NCBI GenBank assembly: GCA_903902915.1
Contig: CAIUWR010000053.1
Location: 1-64,000 of the forward strand
Origin: an uncultured Hyphomicrobiales bacterium
GTDB taxonomy: Bacteria; Pseudomonadota; Alphaproteobacteria; Rhizobiales; Beijerinckiaceae
Direction: 5' to 3'
Length of the DNA stretch: 64,000 nt
Every line of letters starts with the position of its first letter. The stretch's first letter is position 1. The notes under the pieces are model-generated. The model saw only the letters and a program-made list of their open reading frames with translations. It ran no database searches and had not been told where the DNA came from. Positions 8,686 to 18,092 of the stretch are shown one piece after another. The position numbers were made by a program, and so were the translations under genes.

Positions 8686-9809
8686 CTGAAAATCCTTTTT
8701 TCATATTCGGCGAGCTTGTTTGGCGGCACGCCGAGCAATCTGCCTGCGTCGCGCAGCAACATTCGCCCGCTCAACGCCTCATTAACGACGGCCCGGGAGA
8801 GAAGCCTGCTATTTCGCACTGCCGCATTCAAATAAAAATCGCCGCCACCGGATTTTCCGCTTTTCGATTTTCCGATCTCTTCCGAATAAAAGACGCGGTA
8901 TTGCTCATGGTCGATCAGGCCGATCGTGAGTGCGCGCCTCGCAATTACAAGCGGGCTAACCTGGAAACGGGCGCTTAGCCGGAGATTGAATCGCCACTCT
9001 ACGCCGCGTTTCCATGCTTGCAGAAATTCGGCCTCAGGAACGAGAAATTCGGCCGCGACTTCGTTGCAGAAAATTTCTTCGCGACGTTGCGTCACTGGGC
9101 CGACCTCGGACACTCCCGAACTGCCGATCCAGAGGTGGGCGAGTTCGTGAACCAAGGTGAACAGGCGTGCGGATGGAGCGTCTGCGCTGTTGATGAACAC
9201 AACGGGGGCCAGCGGATCGGCGATCGCGAAGCCGCGGAAGTCGTCCACGCGCAATGGGCGACGGGTGTTCGTTCCGACGATTCCGCTTCGCATCACAAGA
9301 ACGCCCGCCGCCTCGGCAGCTGTGGCCAGCTCGGAGAAAAGATCGCTCGGCTTGTCGGAGGTCTTGAGCGTGCGTTTCATGTCCGCGACGACGGATTGAA
9401 CAGCAGCGCTCGTCGTGAACTTGCCGACAAAGGCTTTCTTTTGCGCGTCGTCCGCTTCTTTCAAATATTCGAGATACCAGTCTTGTTTCGCAAGAACGTC
9501 TCGCACGACGTCTTGAAGCTCGGCGCTTGGCGCCGAAAATCTGGCGCCGCCCACGGTCCTCAGATCAGGGAGGGGGAAATCCTCTTGTGGCGGCTTGTCC
9601 AAAAACAGATAGCCGAAAGGCACCGCCGTGATGGTGGCGAATTTCTGGGCCTGGGCGAAGGTGGGGCGCTCCTCGCCGGATTCCCATTTCTCCAACTTTT
9701 CCGCGCCCGCATTCATCTTCGCAGCCAGCGCAACGATGCTCAGGCCCGCGCGCTTCCGAGCCCAGCCTAGGACTGTGGCGTTCACAAGAGCGTGCTCAGT
9801 TGCTGGCAT
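8682..9809 (-). CDS. XRE-type regulator fused to ImmA/IrrE metallopeptidase, probable antitoxin
   Basis: The 375-residue protein has an N-terminal helix-turn-helix (about residues 10-65, LGWARKRAGLS and LEKWESGEERPT). A ImmA/IrrE (DUF955) zinc-peptidase domain follows, with the HELAH signature near residue 225 and a downstream CNEVAAEFLVP glutamate. Such proteins bind their own operator and may cleave a partner protein. It precedes the DUF4411 PIN gene with a 4-base overlap. An inverted repeat 69-98 bases upstream of its ATG is a plausible operator. The pair is inserted between infC and rpmI, which are usually close together. Confidence 0.85.
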   Translation of the reverse strand: MPATEHALVNATVLGWARKRAGLSIVALAAKMNAGAEKLEKWESGEERPTFAQAQKFATITAVPFGYLFLDKPPQEDFPLPDLRTVGGARFSAPSAELQDVVRDVLAKQDWYLEYLKEADDAQKKAFVGKFTTSAAVQSVVADMKRTLKTSDKPSDLFSELATAAEAAGVLVMRSGIVGTNTRRPLRVDDFRGFAIADPLAPVVFINSADAPSARLFTLVHELAHLWIGSSGVSEVGPVTQRREEIFCNEVAAEFLVPEAEFLQAWKRGVEWRFNLRLSARFQVSPLVIARRALTIGLIDHEQYRVFYSEEIGKSKSGKSGGGDFYLNAAVRNSRLLSRAVVNEALSGRMLLRDAGRLLGVPPNKLAEYEKRIFR

Positions 9810-9858
9810 GGCGTCCTCTCAGCAAGTGGCTGAGCTTTGCGCTGGAGCTTTACAATAA

Positions 9859-9907
9859 GGTTAACAGGCGGTCTGGAACAGGTTACAGACTCCATTTTCA
9901 ACCTGTT
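9859..9907 (-). promoter_or_regulatory. Candidate operator of the ImmA/PIN pair
   Basis: Perfect inverted repeat AACAGGTT (9878-9885) and AACCTGTT (9900-9907) upstream of the XRE-ImmA start, with a related half-site GGTTAACAGG at 9859-9868 and a GTCTG/CAGAC pair at 9871-9890. The position fits autoregulation by the HTH domain. Read on the plus strand the main repeat is followed by a T run, so a terminator remnant is the alternative. Confidence 0.5.
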
Positions 9908-9954
9908 GGATTTTTTTACAATGCCCGGCTGGTGTCCTCATTCCTTATTTCGTC

Positions 9955-9984
9955 TTGCCAAGCCCGCCGCCTTTCGATTATACA
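9955..9984 (+). promoter_or_regulatory. Sigma-70 promoter of rpmI-rplT
   Basis: TTGCCA (9955-9960) and TATACA (9979-9984) are separated by 18 bases, about 130 bases upstream of rpmI. Both hexamers are close to consensus. The remaining leader (about 9991-10113) could hold the L20 autoregulatory site known in other bacteria; I could not fold it. Confidence 0.65.
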
Positions 9985-10113
9985 GCGCGCTCTGAACCGA
10001 CCGGCTGAAGGGCTGCCGTGGCGGTTCATTCGCTCATTCCGATGCGAACCAGCCGTCCCACCGGGGATGGATGGACCCAACACCGAAGAGCCGCGAGGCT
10101 CAAGGAGAGCAAA

Positions 10114-10314
10114 ATGCCCAAGTTGAAGACCAAATCGGGCGCTAAAAAGCGCTTCAAGATCACGGGCACCGGCAAGGTGCTTTACGCCCAGCGCGGCAAG
10201 CGCCACGGCATGATCAAGCGGACCAAGAAGCAGATTCGTAACCTGCGTGGCACCAATGTCCTGTTCAAGACGGACGGCGACAACATCATCAAGTACTTCC
10301 TGCCCAACGGCTGA
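10114..10314 (+). CDS. rpmI: 50S ribosomal protein L35
   Basis: The 66-residue basic protein begins [15 protein letters not shown], the L35 signature, and ends in the usual KYFLPNG-type tail. AAGGAGAG 6-13 bases upstream is a strong ribosome-binding site that decides the start at 10114; the same frame is open to 10018 but without homology. It is part of the large ribosomal subunit and is co-transcribed with rplT 48 bases downstream. Confidence 0.97.
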   Translation: MPKLKTKSGAKKRFKITGTGKVLYAQRGKRHGMIKRTKKQIRNLRGTNVLFKTDGDNIIKYFLPNG

Positions 10315-10362
10315 AGTCCTGCCCCTCGTTTCGAACCGTTTTGAAGTTACAGGAGATCAGCT

Positions 10363-10734
10363 ATGGCTCGCGTTAAACGTGGCGTCACCGCCCATGCCAA
10401 GCACAAGAAGACCCTCAATGCCGCCAAGGGCTTCTATGGCCGCCGCAAGAACACCATCCGCGCCGCGAAGGCCGCCGTCGACAAGGCGATGCAGTACGCT
10501 TACCGCGACCGCAAGAACAAGAAGCGCACCTTCCGCGCCCTCTGGATCCAGCGCATCAACGCCGCTGTTCGTGAGTGCGGCATGACCTACAGCCGCTTCA
10601 TCGACGGCCTCGCCCGCGCGGGCGTCGAGGTGGACCGCAAGGTTCTCTCCGAGCTCGCCATTCACGAGCCGGCGGCCTTCAAGGCCATCGTCGAGCAGGC
10701 CAAGGCCGCTCTTCCGGCCGTCGCCGCCGCCTGA
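10363..10734 (+). CDS. rplT: 50S ribosomal protein L20
   Basis: The 123-residue protein begins [16 protein letters not shown], carries [15 protein letters not shown] and [22 protein letters not shown], and ends in an Ala-rich tail. It matches L20, an early 23S rRNA-binding assembly protein that can repress its own operon. It has a normal length and a GGAG ribosome-binding site, and is followed by a strong intrinsic terminator at 10757. Confidence 0.98.
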   Translation: MARVKRGVTAHAKHKKTLNAAKGFYGRRKNTIRAAKAAVDKAMQYAYRDRKNKKRTFRALWIQRINAAVRECGMTYSRFIDGLARAGVEVDRKVLSELAIHEPAAFKAIVEQAKAALPAVAAA

Positions 10735-10756
10735 GCGACGCAGGACTGAAAATTCG

Positions 10757-10785
10757 AAAGGCCCGGCTGCGAAGCCGGGCCTTTT
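10757..10785 (+). terminator. Intrinsic terminator of rpmI-rplT
   Basis: A perfect 12-bp stem (10757-10768 with 10773-10784), GCGA loop and T run ending at 10785. The stem itself begins with AAA, so it may also serve weakly for pheT arriving on the minus strand. Confidence 0.9.
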
Positions 10786-10844
10786 TCGTTCGGGATGGAT
10801 CATCAGGCCGAAGGCCGCGCGCTGGGCGCGGCCTTGTCATCGCC

Positions 10845-13277
10845 TTACCCCCGCAAAACCGCCCCCGTCTTCTTCGTCACTTCCGCCACGACCTTGGCCG
10901 CGACCGCGTCGATCTCCACGTCGGTCAGGGTTTTCTCGCGGGGCTGCAAGGTCACAGCGACGCCGACCGATTTCTTGCCTTCGGGAATGCCGACGCCCTC
11001 ATAGACGTCGAACACGTCCGCGCCCGTGATCAGCGCGCGGTCGGCGCCCTGCACGGCGCGCAGGATGTCGCCCGCCTTGACGGCGCTGTCCGCCACGAAG
11101 GCGAAATCGCGCTCCAGCGGCATGAACTCCGACACCTCGAGCTTGCCCTTGGTCTTGGTGGGCTTGGCTTTGGGGGCCGGAATGTCGTCGAGCAGGATTT
11201 CGAAGGCGACGATGGGGCCTTGCACGTCCAACTCTTCCAGCACGCGCGGATGCAGCTCGCCAAAATAGCCCAGAATGTTCTTCGGCCCGAATTGCAAAGT
11301 GCCGCTGCGGCCCGGATGGAACCAGCCGGGCGCGCCGCTCACAAGCTGCAAGCCGCCCACCGGAACGCCAAGCGTGGTCAGTAGCGCCATGACGTCCGCC
11401 TTGGCGTCGAAGGCGTCCACAGGGGCCGCGCGGCCCGACCAGTGACGGCCCGCGCCCGTGGGCTTGGCCCCGCCACGGCGCACGGCGGCGGCGCTCATGC
11501 GCTGATCCTGCGGGCCGTCGCCCTTGAAGATCTGACCGACCTCGAACAGGGCCGCGTCGCCCAGACCCTTGTCCGCATTGCGCTGCACGGCGGCGATGAG
11601 GCCCGGCAGCAGCGAGGGGCGCATGTCGGACAGGTCCGCCGCGATGGGGTTGGCCAGCGCCAGCGCAGGCGCGCCGCCGCCAAACAAGGTGGCGCGCGCC
11701 TTGGACACGAAGGACCAGGTCACCGCTTCCACCAATCCGCGCGTCGCCAAGGCCCGGCGGGCGAAGCGGGTGCGCTTTTGCAGCAGCGTCAGGATCGGCT
11801 TGCCGATGGTCTGTTCCTCGCGCAGCAGGGGCGTCGAGACCACCTTGTCGAGGCCCGCGATGCGCAGCACTTCCTCCACCAGATCGGCCTTGCCCTCCAC
11901 ATCCGGGCGCCAGCTGGGGATCTGCACATAGACCCGGTCGGCGTTGCTGGCCTGCGCCATGACGCCGAAGCCGAGGTTTTCGAGAATCGCCGCCATTTCG
12001 GAGATGGTGAGGTCGAGCCCCGTGAGGCGCTTGACCTCGCTCCAGGGAAATTCGATGGCGGGCTTGGCCGCAGGTGCCTGGCCCGCCACCACGAGGGTGG
12101 ACGGCTCGCCGCCGCAGATCTCCATGACCAGCCGCGTCGCCAGCTCCGCGCCGGGAACGGTGAAGGCCGGATCAACGCCGCGTTCGAAGCGATAGCGCGC
12201 GTCGGTGACGATGCCGAGGCCCCGGCCGGTGCGGGCGATGTTGAGGGGGTCCCACAGGGCGCTCTCGATCAGCACGTCGGTCGTGTTCTCGTCGCAGCCG
12301 GACAGTTCGCCGCCCATGACGCCCGCGATGGATTCGACGCCCTTGTCGTCGCAGATCACCACATGGCTCTCATCGAGCTTGTAGATCTTGCCATCGAGAG
12401 CCAGCAGCTCCTCGCCCGCCTTCGCGCGGCGCACGACGAGATCGCCCGCGACCTTCTTCGCGTCGAAGACATGGAGCGGGCGGGCGCGGTCGAAGGTGAG
12501 GTAATTGGTGATGTCGACCAGCGCATTGATGGGCCGCAGGCCGATTTCCTTCAGGCGCTTCTGCATCCAGTCGGGCGAGGGGCCGTTCTTGACGCCGCGC
12601 ACGAGGCGCATGGCGAAGAGCGGCGCCAGATGCTTGTCCTCGGGTGCGAAATCCAGAGACACGCCCACGGGGCAGGGGAAAGCGCCCGCCACTTGCTTGA
12701 TCTCGCGATCCTTGAGGCGGCCAAGGCCGGCGGCGGCGAGATCCCGCGCCACGCCATGCACGCCCGCCGCATCCGGACGGTTCGGGGTGAGGTTGATTTC
12801 GATCAGCGGCTCGTCGAGGCCTGCATAGGCCACATAGGGCTGGCCCACCGGCGCGTCTTCGGGCAATTCGATGATGCCCTCGTGATCGTTGGAGAGCTCC
12901 AGCTCGAAGGCCGAGCAGAGCATGCCATTGGATTCAACGCCGCGAATGACGCCCTTGCCCAGAGTGATTCCCTTGGCGGGAATGTAGGTTCCCGGCGGCG
13001 AGAAGACGCTTTTCAGCCCCGCGCGCGCATTGGGCGCGCCGCACACGACCTGAATGGGCGCCTCGCCGCCCGCATCCACGAGGCAGACGCGCAGCCGATC
13101 CGCATTGGGATGGGGCTTGGCCTCGACCACATGGGCGATGACGAAAGCCTTCAGCTTTTCAGCGGGATTCTCGACATGCTCGACCTCGAGGCCGATGCGG
13201 GTGAGCGTCTCGACGATCTCAGTCGTCGACGCGTCGGTGTCGAGGTGGTCCTTGAGCCAGGAGAGGGTGAATTTCAT
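10845..13277 (-). CDS. pheT: Phenylalanyl-tRNA synthetase beta subunit
   Basis: The 810-residue protein is full length for PheT. It has an N-terminal tRNA-binding (EMAP-like) domain (about residues 39-150, [14 protein letters not shown]), B3/B4 editing domain (about 210-390), B5 domain (about 405-480), catalytic-like core and a C-terminal FDX-ACB anticodon-binding domain (about 715-810, starting near [11 protein letters not shown]). With PheS it forms the alpha2-beta2 enzyme charging tRNA-Phe. Unusually, pheS lies almost 2 kb upstream: four accessory genes separate them. Only 10 bases separate the RelE-like toxin stop from the pheT ATG, so pheT probably depends on transcription through them. 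Confidence 0.97.
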   Translation of the reverse strand: MKFTLSWLKDHLDTDASTTEIVETLTRIGLEVEHVENPAEKLKAFVIAHVVEAKPHPNADRLRVCLVDAGGEAPIQVVCGAPNARAGLKSVFSPPGTYIPAKGITLGKGVIRGVESNGMLCSAFELELSNDHEGIIELPEDAPVGQPYVAYAGLDEPLIEINLTPNRPDAAGVHGVARDLAAAGLGRLKDREIKQVAGAFPCPVGVSLDFAPEDKHLAPLFAMRLVRGVKNGPSPDWMQKRLKEIGLRPINALVDITNYLTFDRARPLHVFDAKKVAGDLVVRRAKAGEELLALDGKIYKLDESHVVICDDKGVESIAGVMGGELSGCDENTTDVLIESALWDPLNIARTGRGLGIVTDARYRFERGVDPAFTVPGAELATRLVMEICGGEPSTLVVAGQAPAAKPAIEFPWSEVKRLTGLDLTISEMAAILENLGFGVMAQASNADRVYVQIPSWRPDVEGKADLVEEVLRIAGLDKVVSTPLLREEQTIGKPILTLLQKRTRFARRALATRGLVEAVTWSFVSKARATLFGGGAPALALANPIAADLSDMRPSLLPGLIAAVQRNADKGLGDAALFEVGQIFKGDGPQDQRMSAAAVRRGGAKPTGAGRHWSGRAAPVDAFDAKADVMALLTTLGVPVGGLQLVSGAPGWFHPGRSGTLQFGPKNILGYFGELHPRVLEELDVQGPIVAFEILLDDIPAPKAKPTKTKGKLEVSEFMPLERDFAFVADSAVKAGDILRAVQGADRALITGADVFDVYEGVGIPEGKKSVGVAVTLQPREKTLTDVEIDAVAAKVVAEVTKKTGAVLRG

Positions 13278-13287
13278 GTCGAACCGG

Positions 13288-13566
13288 CTACTTTCTCCAG
13301 CCCCTTTCGAGGGCTTTGTAAATCTGGTCGTCGTTGCGCTTGCCGATCAGTCTGACCTCAACACTGTCATCCGACACGGCGAAGATAATACGATACTCGC
13401 CCGCCCGCAGGCGCCGCAGAGGTGCATAACCCCTTAGCAATTCGCTGGGCAAGGCCGAAGGATCAATCGCGAGCGCCTGAAGTCGCTCCGCGATCTGCCG
13501 GGCCTGTTTGGCGGGCAGGCCCTCAAGAAAGGCGGCCGCCTGCCGTGACAGGTCAATCCTTGGCAT
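13288..13566 (-). CDS. RelE/ParE-family toxin
   Basis: The 92-residue protein has the RelE/ParE fold pattern: N-terminal helices ([20 protein letters not shown]), then [13 protein letters not shown] and [18 protein letters not shown]. RelE-type members cleave mRNA in the ribosomal A site; the RxGxYRI pattern and C-terminal basic residues agree with an active toxin, but whether it acts like RelE or ParE cannot be told by eye. It overlaps the antitoxin gene by 14 bases and ends 10 bases before pheT. Confidence 0.87.
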   Translation of the reverse strand: MPRIDLSRQAAAFLEGLPAKQARQIAERLQALAIDPSALPSELLRGYAPLRRLRAGEYRIIFAVSDDSVEVRLIGKRNDDQIYKALERGWRK

Positions 13567-13789
13567 TCAGCAGGCGATCCAGCAGCTTCTGACTGGCCTC
13601 GGGTCCGACGTAACCCTCGGCATGGGCGCGCATGGCCTGCTCGCCCCAGATCGTGTCTTCCAGATCCTGCATGGACAGAAACACGCCCACGGGGCGGTTC
13701 TGCTTGGTGATCATCACGGGCTCGCGCTGGGCCGTGTCGAGCATCTGGCCAAAAGCGTTCTTGGCCTGTGCGGCGGTCATGGTTTTCAT
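13553..13789 (-). CDS. Phd/YefM-family antitoxin
   Basis: The 78-residue protein begins MKTMTAAQAKNAFGQMLDTA and continues EPVMITKQNRPVGVFLS, the Phd/YefM DNA-binding N-terminal domain. The C-terminal ~30 residues would wrap the toxin. It would neutralise the RelE-like toxin and repress the pair by binding the palindrome just upstream (13802-13827). This is a complete, apparently intact type II toxin-antitoxin pair. Confidence 0.88.
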   Translation of the reverse strand: MKTMTAAQAKNAFGQMLDTAQREPVMITKQNRPVGVFLSMQDLEDTIWGEQAMRAHAEGYVGPEASQKLLDRLLNAKD

Positions 13790-13801
13790 GGGGGCGACCT
13801 A

Positions 13802-13827
13802 TTTGGCTATTTGGCTAAAATAGCCAA
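13802..13827 (-). promoter_or_regulatory. Operator palindrome of the Phd/RelE pair
   Basis: Perfect inverted repeat TTGGCTA-AAA-TAGCCAA (13811-13827) plus one extra direct half-site TTTGGCTA (13802-13809), starting 13 bases upstream of the antitoxin ATG. Paired half-sites like this are typical for Phd/YefM autoregulation. Confidence 0.7.
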
Positions 13828-13879
13828 TTTAGGCGGTTCGTTCAAGGGCCGCCCTGTCAGAAGCCGGGGGCTTTGGCGC

Positions 13880-14659
13880 TCATTGGATTACGAATGCCCG
13901 CCCTACAACTTCGCGCCTGATGCGTTGCGCGGCTGCAACTTCATCGCTTCTGAATTCCGTTACGGCGTCCAGTCGGTTCATGGCCTGCTGGCGAACGCGA
14001 GCCGACAGACTGTCGCCGCTTTCGACCAGCGCGACGATAGCGCACTGCGCCTGAACTTCATGGCGCGCGCGCATCTGCATGAACAAGGCTTCGAGAATCC
14101 TATTGTCCGACATGCCCAGAAAGACGCCCACGGGTGGGCGGCCAGAGGCCTGCAAAACAAAGTCTGCGGGAAATTCGGTCAGCGCGCTGGTGACGGGTGC
14201 GTTCTCATGAACCACCACTTGTTCTCCCAGCACTTCCCGCAACGTTTTTTCCGCGTCATCGCGGAACGAGGAGGCGACGCGGTGTTCGGTCATGAGCATG
14301 AAATCCCGAATGCGCAGACAAAACGCCATGAACTTTAGTGCGGCGGCTGGGGCTTGCGCTTCGCTCAGGCCGCCGATGAAGAATTCCTTGTCGTCCTGAT
14401 CAAGCTCGACTCCGTATTCGCCCAGCAATTCGCGCAACGCCGCAGCGCGGGCGCCAGACCGGAAATCGATCCCGCTGGCCTCCAGCGTCGGCAGCGTCAG
14501 GCCACCGTCTTCGATCCTGAGGAAACCGTTTTCCTTGACGATGTAAAAGCCGATGCGGTCCCCGTCCGGCGCCAGAAAAGGGGTGCTGACCGCTAGCCCA
14601 GCAGGCACGGCGCGCACCTTCAGGTCACCACAGAAAGCTTCGCAAAGCTTGTCCTTCAT
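13880..14659 (-). CDS. DUF1828/DUF1829-type protein of unknown function
   Basis: The 259-residue protein has an N-terminal half resembling DUF1828 (about residues 20-110: AVSTPFLAPDGDRIGFYIV, then LRIEDGGLTLPTLEASG). The C-terminal half looks like the DUF1829 companion domain (about 140-245). Proteins of this kind are scattered in accessory regions of bacteria and have no established biochemical role that I know. Its ATG overlaps the stop of the 163-residue gene upstream (14656-14659), so the two form a translationally coupled pair. The pair sits inside the pheS-pheT interval. The domain assignment is by pattern memory and should be checked. Confidence 0.65.
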   Translation of the reverse strand: MKDKLCEAFCGDLKVRAVPAGLAVSTPFLAPDGDRIGFYIVKENGFLRIEDGGLTLPTLEASGIDFRSGARAAALRELLGEYGVELDQDDKEFFIGGLSEAQAPAAALKFMAFCLRIRDFMLMTEHRVASSFRDDAEKTLREVLGEQVVVHENAPVTSALTEFPADFVLQASGRPPVGVFLGMSDNRILEALFMQMRARHEVQAQCAIVALVESGDSLSARVRQQAMNRLDAVTEFRSDEVAAAQRIRREVVGRAFVIQ

Positions 14660-15147
14660 AGGAAGGAATCCTCATCGCCTGAAATGACCCTGAAGACCCG
14701 AAACGAAGCAGCGACAGCTCCAGTCTCGGTGATGTCATATTCTGTTCGCCGGTGCCGTCTGTTGGCGGCAGGAACGCGTTGTGTCCCATATGGCTTAATT
14801 TGCGCCGCCTTCAGCCCGGAAACAAGGCCACACTGGGAATGGACGTGCCATCCCGGATGGTCGCCATGAAATTCATAGCGCACGACAATGGCGAATTCGT
14901 CCCCGCGTCGGACTGATAACCACGCCAGAAACCGCTCTGTTCCCGGCTCCAGTGCGGTTAAAAGGCGAGCCTCGCCATTATCGATGTCCAGAAGATCAAC
15001 CCGCCAACGCCATTTTCGGCCAAGCTGAAAGCTTCTTGTGCGCGATAGCGGAAAGGCGGACTTTGGCATGCCCCGCGCCCCGTCATCAGCCCATTTCCCG
15101 GCGCTGGACAACCGTTTGGGGCGGCGGATCAGATCGCGGACATTCAT
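14656..15147 (-). CDS. Unknown protein with a His/Asp/Cys-rich motif, partner of the DUF1828 gene
   Basis: A 163-residue soluble protein that I cannot assign. The N-terminal 40 residues are basic. The centre (about 48-105) has alternating hydrophobic strands and ends with HGDHPGWHVHSQC (H94, D96, H97, W100, H101, H103, C106), a cluster that could bind metal. Residues 125-140 are very basic (RVPAANRRHRRTEY), suggesting nucleic-acid contact. It is the first gene of a two-gene unit, 82 bases after pheS, with a 4-base overlap into the DUF1828 gene. No signal peptide or membrane segment. Confidence 0.6.
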   Translation of the reverse strand: MNVRDLIRRPKRLSSAGKWADDGARGMPKSAFPLSRTRSFQLGRKWRWRVDLLDIDNGEARLLTALEPGTERFLAWLSVRRGDEFAIVVRYEFHGDHPGWHVHSQCGLVSGLKAAQIKPYGTQRVPAANRRHRRTEYDITETGAVAASFRVFRVISGDEDSFL

Positions 15148-15229
15148 CGAACCATTCCAAAGCCAGAATGGCTGAGTTTATGTTCACCACGAAAGTCATG
15201 TCAAAATTAAAATTACACTGGGCGTCTGG

Positions 15230-16312
15230 TCAGCCGCTTAAGCCCCCCGCCAGCGTCGGGAAGTCCAGCGGCCTGAACCCGTAATGCGACAGCCAGCGCA
15301 CGTCGGCGTCGAAGAAGGGGCGCAGGTCCGGCATGCCGTATTTCAGCATGGCGATGCGGTCGATGCCCATGCCCCAGGCGAAGCCTTGGTATTCGTCGGG
15401 GTCCAGACCGCAATTGCGCAGCACGTTGGGATGCACCATGCCGCAGCCCAGAATCTCCAGCCAGTCGTCGCCCTCGCCGAAGCGGATTTCGCCGCCCTTG
15501 CGCGAACACTGGATGTCCACTTCCATGGAAGGCTCGGTGAAGGGGAAGAAGGAGGGGCGGAAGCGCATCGTCACGCTCGGCACTTCGAAGAAGGCCTTGC
15601 AGCTCTCCTCCAGCACCCATTTCAGATGGCCAAGCGTGACCTGCTTGTCGATGACCAGCCCCTCCACCTGATGGAACATCGGCGTATGGGTCTGGTCGCT
15701 GTCGCAGCGATAGGTGCGGCCCGGGCAGATCACGCGGATCGGCGGCTTTTGGGCCAGCATGGTGCGCACCTGCACGGGGCTTGTGTGGGTGCGCAGCAGC
15801 TTGCGCTCCCCCGCTTCGTTGGGCGCGAAGAAGAATGTGTCGTGCATCTCGCGGGCGGGGTGGCCCTCGGGGAAGTTCAGCTTGGTGAAATTATAGTCGT
15901 CGCTCTCCACATCCGGCCCTTCGGCGATGGAGAACCCCAGATCCGCGAAGATCGCCGTCAGCTCGTCCATGACCTGGCTGATGGGATGGATGCGGCCCGT
16001 CTCGACGCCGCTTTCGCGGGCGGGCAGCGTGATGTCCACCCGCTCGGAGGCGAGGCGCGCCTCCAGCGCCGCGTCCTTGAGCAGGGTGCGGCGGGCGCCC
16101 AGCGCCTCGCTCACCTTGTCCTTCAGCGCGTTGATCTCGGCGCCCGCGCTCTTGCGCTCGTCGGGCGACATCTTGCCCAGCGTCGCCAACAAGGCCGAAA
16201 TGGACCCCTTCTTGCCCAGCGCCCCCACGCGCACGCTCTCCAGCGCCGCCTCGTCGGGCGCGGCGGCGATGGCGGAGAGCGTTTCGGCTTCGAGGGGGTT
16301 GAGGTCGGACAT
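15230..16312 (-). CDS. pheS: Phenylalanyl-tRNA synthetase alpha subunit
   Basis: The 360-residue protein has an N-terminal coiled coil (about residues 1-85) and the class II aminoacyl-tRNA synthetase core, with [12 protein letters not shown] (motif 1 region), [17 protein letters not shown] (motif 2 region) and [18 protein letters not shown] (motif 3) close to the C-terminus. It supplies the catalytic site for charging tRNA-Phe. The expected pheT does not follow directly: a two-gene unknown module and a toxin-antitoxin pair intervene. Confidence 0.98.
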   Translation of the reverse strand: MSDLNPLEAETLSAIAAAPDEAALESVRVGALGKKGSISALLATLGKMSPDERKSAGAEINALKDKVSEALGARRTLLKDAALEARLASERVDITLPARESGVETGRIHPISQVMDELTAIFADLGFSIAEGPDVESDDYNFTKLNFPEGHPAREMHDTFFFAPNEAGERKLLRTHTSPVQVRTMLAQKPPIRVICPGRTYRCDSDQTHTPMFHQVEGLVIDKQVTLGHLKWVLEESCKAFFEVPSVTMRFRPSFFPFTEPSMEVDIQCSRKGGEIRFGEGDDWLEILGCGMVHPNVLRNCGLDPDEYQGFAWGMGIDRIAMLKYGMPDLRPFFDADVRWLSHYGFRPLDFPTLAGGLSG

Positions 16313-16385
16313 GGATGTTCTCTGGCTGGCTGCGCGCGGATTTTGCCACGCAGGGGCGTCCTTGTCGAGGCGAGCGGCGGGCCGC

Positions 16386-18020
16386 TCAGCTCAGATGCAG
16401 CTCCTTGAAGAAGTCGTTGCCCTTGTCGTCCACCACGATGAAGGCGGGGAAATTCTCGACTTCGATCTTCCACACCGCTTCCATGCCAAGCTCAGGATAT
16501 TCCAGCACCTCGACCTTCTTGATGCAGTCCTGCGCCAGCCGCGCGGCGGGGCCGCCGATGGAGCCGAGATAGAAGCCGCCATGCTTGGCGCAGGCCTCGC
16601 GCACCTCCTTTGAGCGGTTGCCCTTGGCCAGCATGACCATGGAGCCGCCCGCCGCCTGGAAGGCGTCCACGAAGCTGTCCATGCGGCCAGCGGTGGTGGG
16701 GCCGAAGGAGCCGGACGCCATGCCCTGCGGCGTCTTGGCGGGGCCCGCGTAATAGACCGGATGGTTCTTGATATAGTCGGGCAGGCCCTCGCCGCGCTCC
16801 AGCCGCTCGCGCAGCTTGGCGTGGGCCAGATCGCGCGCCACGATCACCGTGCCGGTCAGGGACAGGCGCGTCTTGATCGGATGTTGCGAGAGGGTCGCCA
16901 GAATGTCTTTCATGGGCTGGCCAAGGTCGATCTGGACCACGTCGCCGCCCAGCGTCGCCTCGTCCACATGGGGCATGAACCGCGCGGGGTCGCGCTCCAG
17001 CGCCTCCAGGAACACGCCGTCGCGGGTGATCTTGCCGATCGCCTGACGATCCGCCGAACAGGACACGCCCATGCCAATGGGCAGGGAGGCGCCGTGACGG
17101 GGCAGGCGGATCACGCGCACGTCATGGCAGAAATATTTGCCGCCGAACTGCGCGCCGACGCCAAGCGACTGCGTGAGCTTGTGGATCTCCTCCTCCATCG
17201 CGAGATCGCGGAAGGCGTGGCCATCCTCGCCGCCGCTGGTGGGCAGGGTGTCGAGATAGCGGGCGGAGGCCAGCTTCACGGTCTTCAGCGTCTGTTCCGC
17301 CGAAGTGCCGCCGATGACGATGGCGAGGTGATAGGGCGGGCAGGCGGAGGTGCCGAGCGTCAGGATCTTTTCCTTGAGGAAAGCGACCATGCGGTCGTGC
17401 GTCAGCACCGAGGGGGTCTGCTGGAACAGATAAGTCTTGTTGGCCGAGCCGCCGCCCTTGGCCATGAACAGGAACTTATAGGCGTCCTCGCCCTCCGCAT
17501 AGAGCTCGATCTGGGCGGGGAGATTGGTCTTGGTGTTCTTCTCCTCGAACATGGAGAGGGGCGCGAGCTGCGAATAGCGCAGGTTCTTGCTCTCATAGGC
17601 GTCGCGAATGCCCTCCGCGATGGCGCTTTCGTCCTGCCCGTCGGTCCAGATCATGCGGCCCTTCTTGCCCATGACGATGGCGGTGCCGGTGTCCTGACAC
17701 ATGGGCAATACGCCGCCCGCCGCGATATTGGCGTTCTTGAGCAGATCATAGGCCACGAAGCGGTCATTGCTGGTGGCCTCGGGATCGTCGAGAATTTTCG
17801 CCAGCTGGGCGAGGTGGCCCGGGCGCAGCAGATGGTTGATGTCGATCATCGCCGTTTCCGCGAGCAGGCGGATCGCTTCGCGGCTCACATTCAGGATCTC
17901 GCGCCCGCCCACAGTCTCGACGCTCACGCCTTCGGAGGTGAGCTTGCGATAGGGGGTCTCATCCTTGCCGAGGGGAAACAGCGGCGAATACTGGTAAGTC
18001 ATGGGTAAGGTTCCAGCCAT
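16386..18020 (-). CDS. Class I (iron-sulfur) fumarate hydratase
   Basis: The 544-residue protein has the full class I fumarase layout: alpha part with CQDTGTAIV, then [19 protein letters not shown] and [14 protein letters not shown] supplying the three 4Fe-4S cysteines, and the beta part from about residue 375 with [15 protein letters not shown] and KGNRSKEV near the end. It interconverts fumarate and malate in the TCA cycle using an oxygen-sensitive cluster. The M1 start may instead be the M at residue 7 (MTYQYSPLF). It stands alone, 73 bases from pheS. Confidence 0.95.
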   Translation of the reverse strand: MAGTLPMTYQYSPLFPLGKDETPYRKLTSEGVSVETVGGREILNVSREAIRLLAETAMIDINHLLRPGHLAQLAKILDDPEATSNDRFVAYDLLKNANIAAGGVLPMCQDTGTAIVMGKKGRMIWTDGQDESAIAEGIRDAYESKNLRYSQLAPLSMFEEKNTKTNLPAQIELYAEGEDAYKFLFMAKGGGSANKTYLFQQTPSVLTHDRMVAFLKEKILTLGTSACPPYHLAIVIGGTSAEQTLKTVKLASARYLDTLPTSGGEDGHAFRDLAMEEEIHKLTQSLGVGAQFGGKYFCHDVRVIRLPRHGASLPIGMGVSCSADRQAIGKITRDGVFLEALERDPARFMPHVDEATLGGDVVQIDLGQPMKDILATLSQHPIKTRLSLTGTVIVARDLAHAKLRERLERGEGLPDYIKNHPVYYAGPAKTPQGMASGSFGPTTAGRMDSFVDAFQAAGGSMVMLAKGNRSKEVREACAKHGGFYLGSIGGPAARLAQDCIKKVEVLEYPELGMEAVWKIEVENFPAFIVVDDKGNDFFKELHLS

Positions 18021-18092
18021 CGATCTTTCCGACTGCTTTAGGCCTTGCGGCGCCGGTTGGAAAGAGGCTGGACCGTAACCGAAAGTCGCGCC

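Noticed and set aside
11442-13355. 637-codon plus-strand frame opposite pheT
   Set aside because: Antisense to a well-conserved essential gene; no motif.
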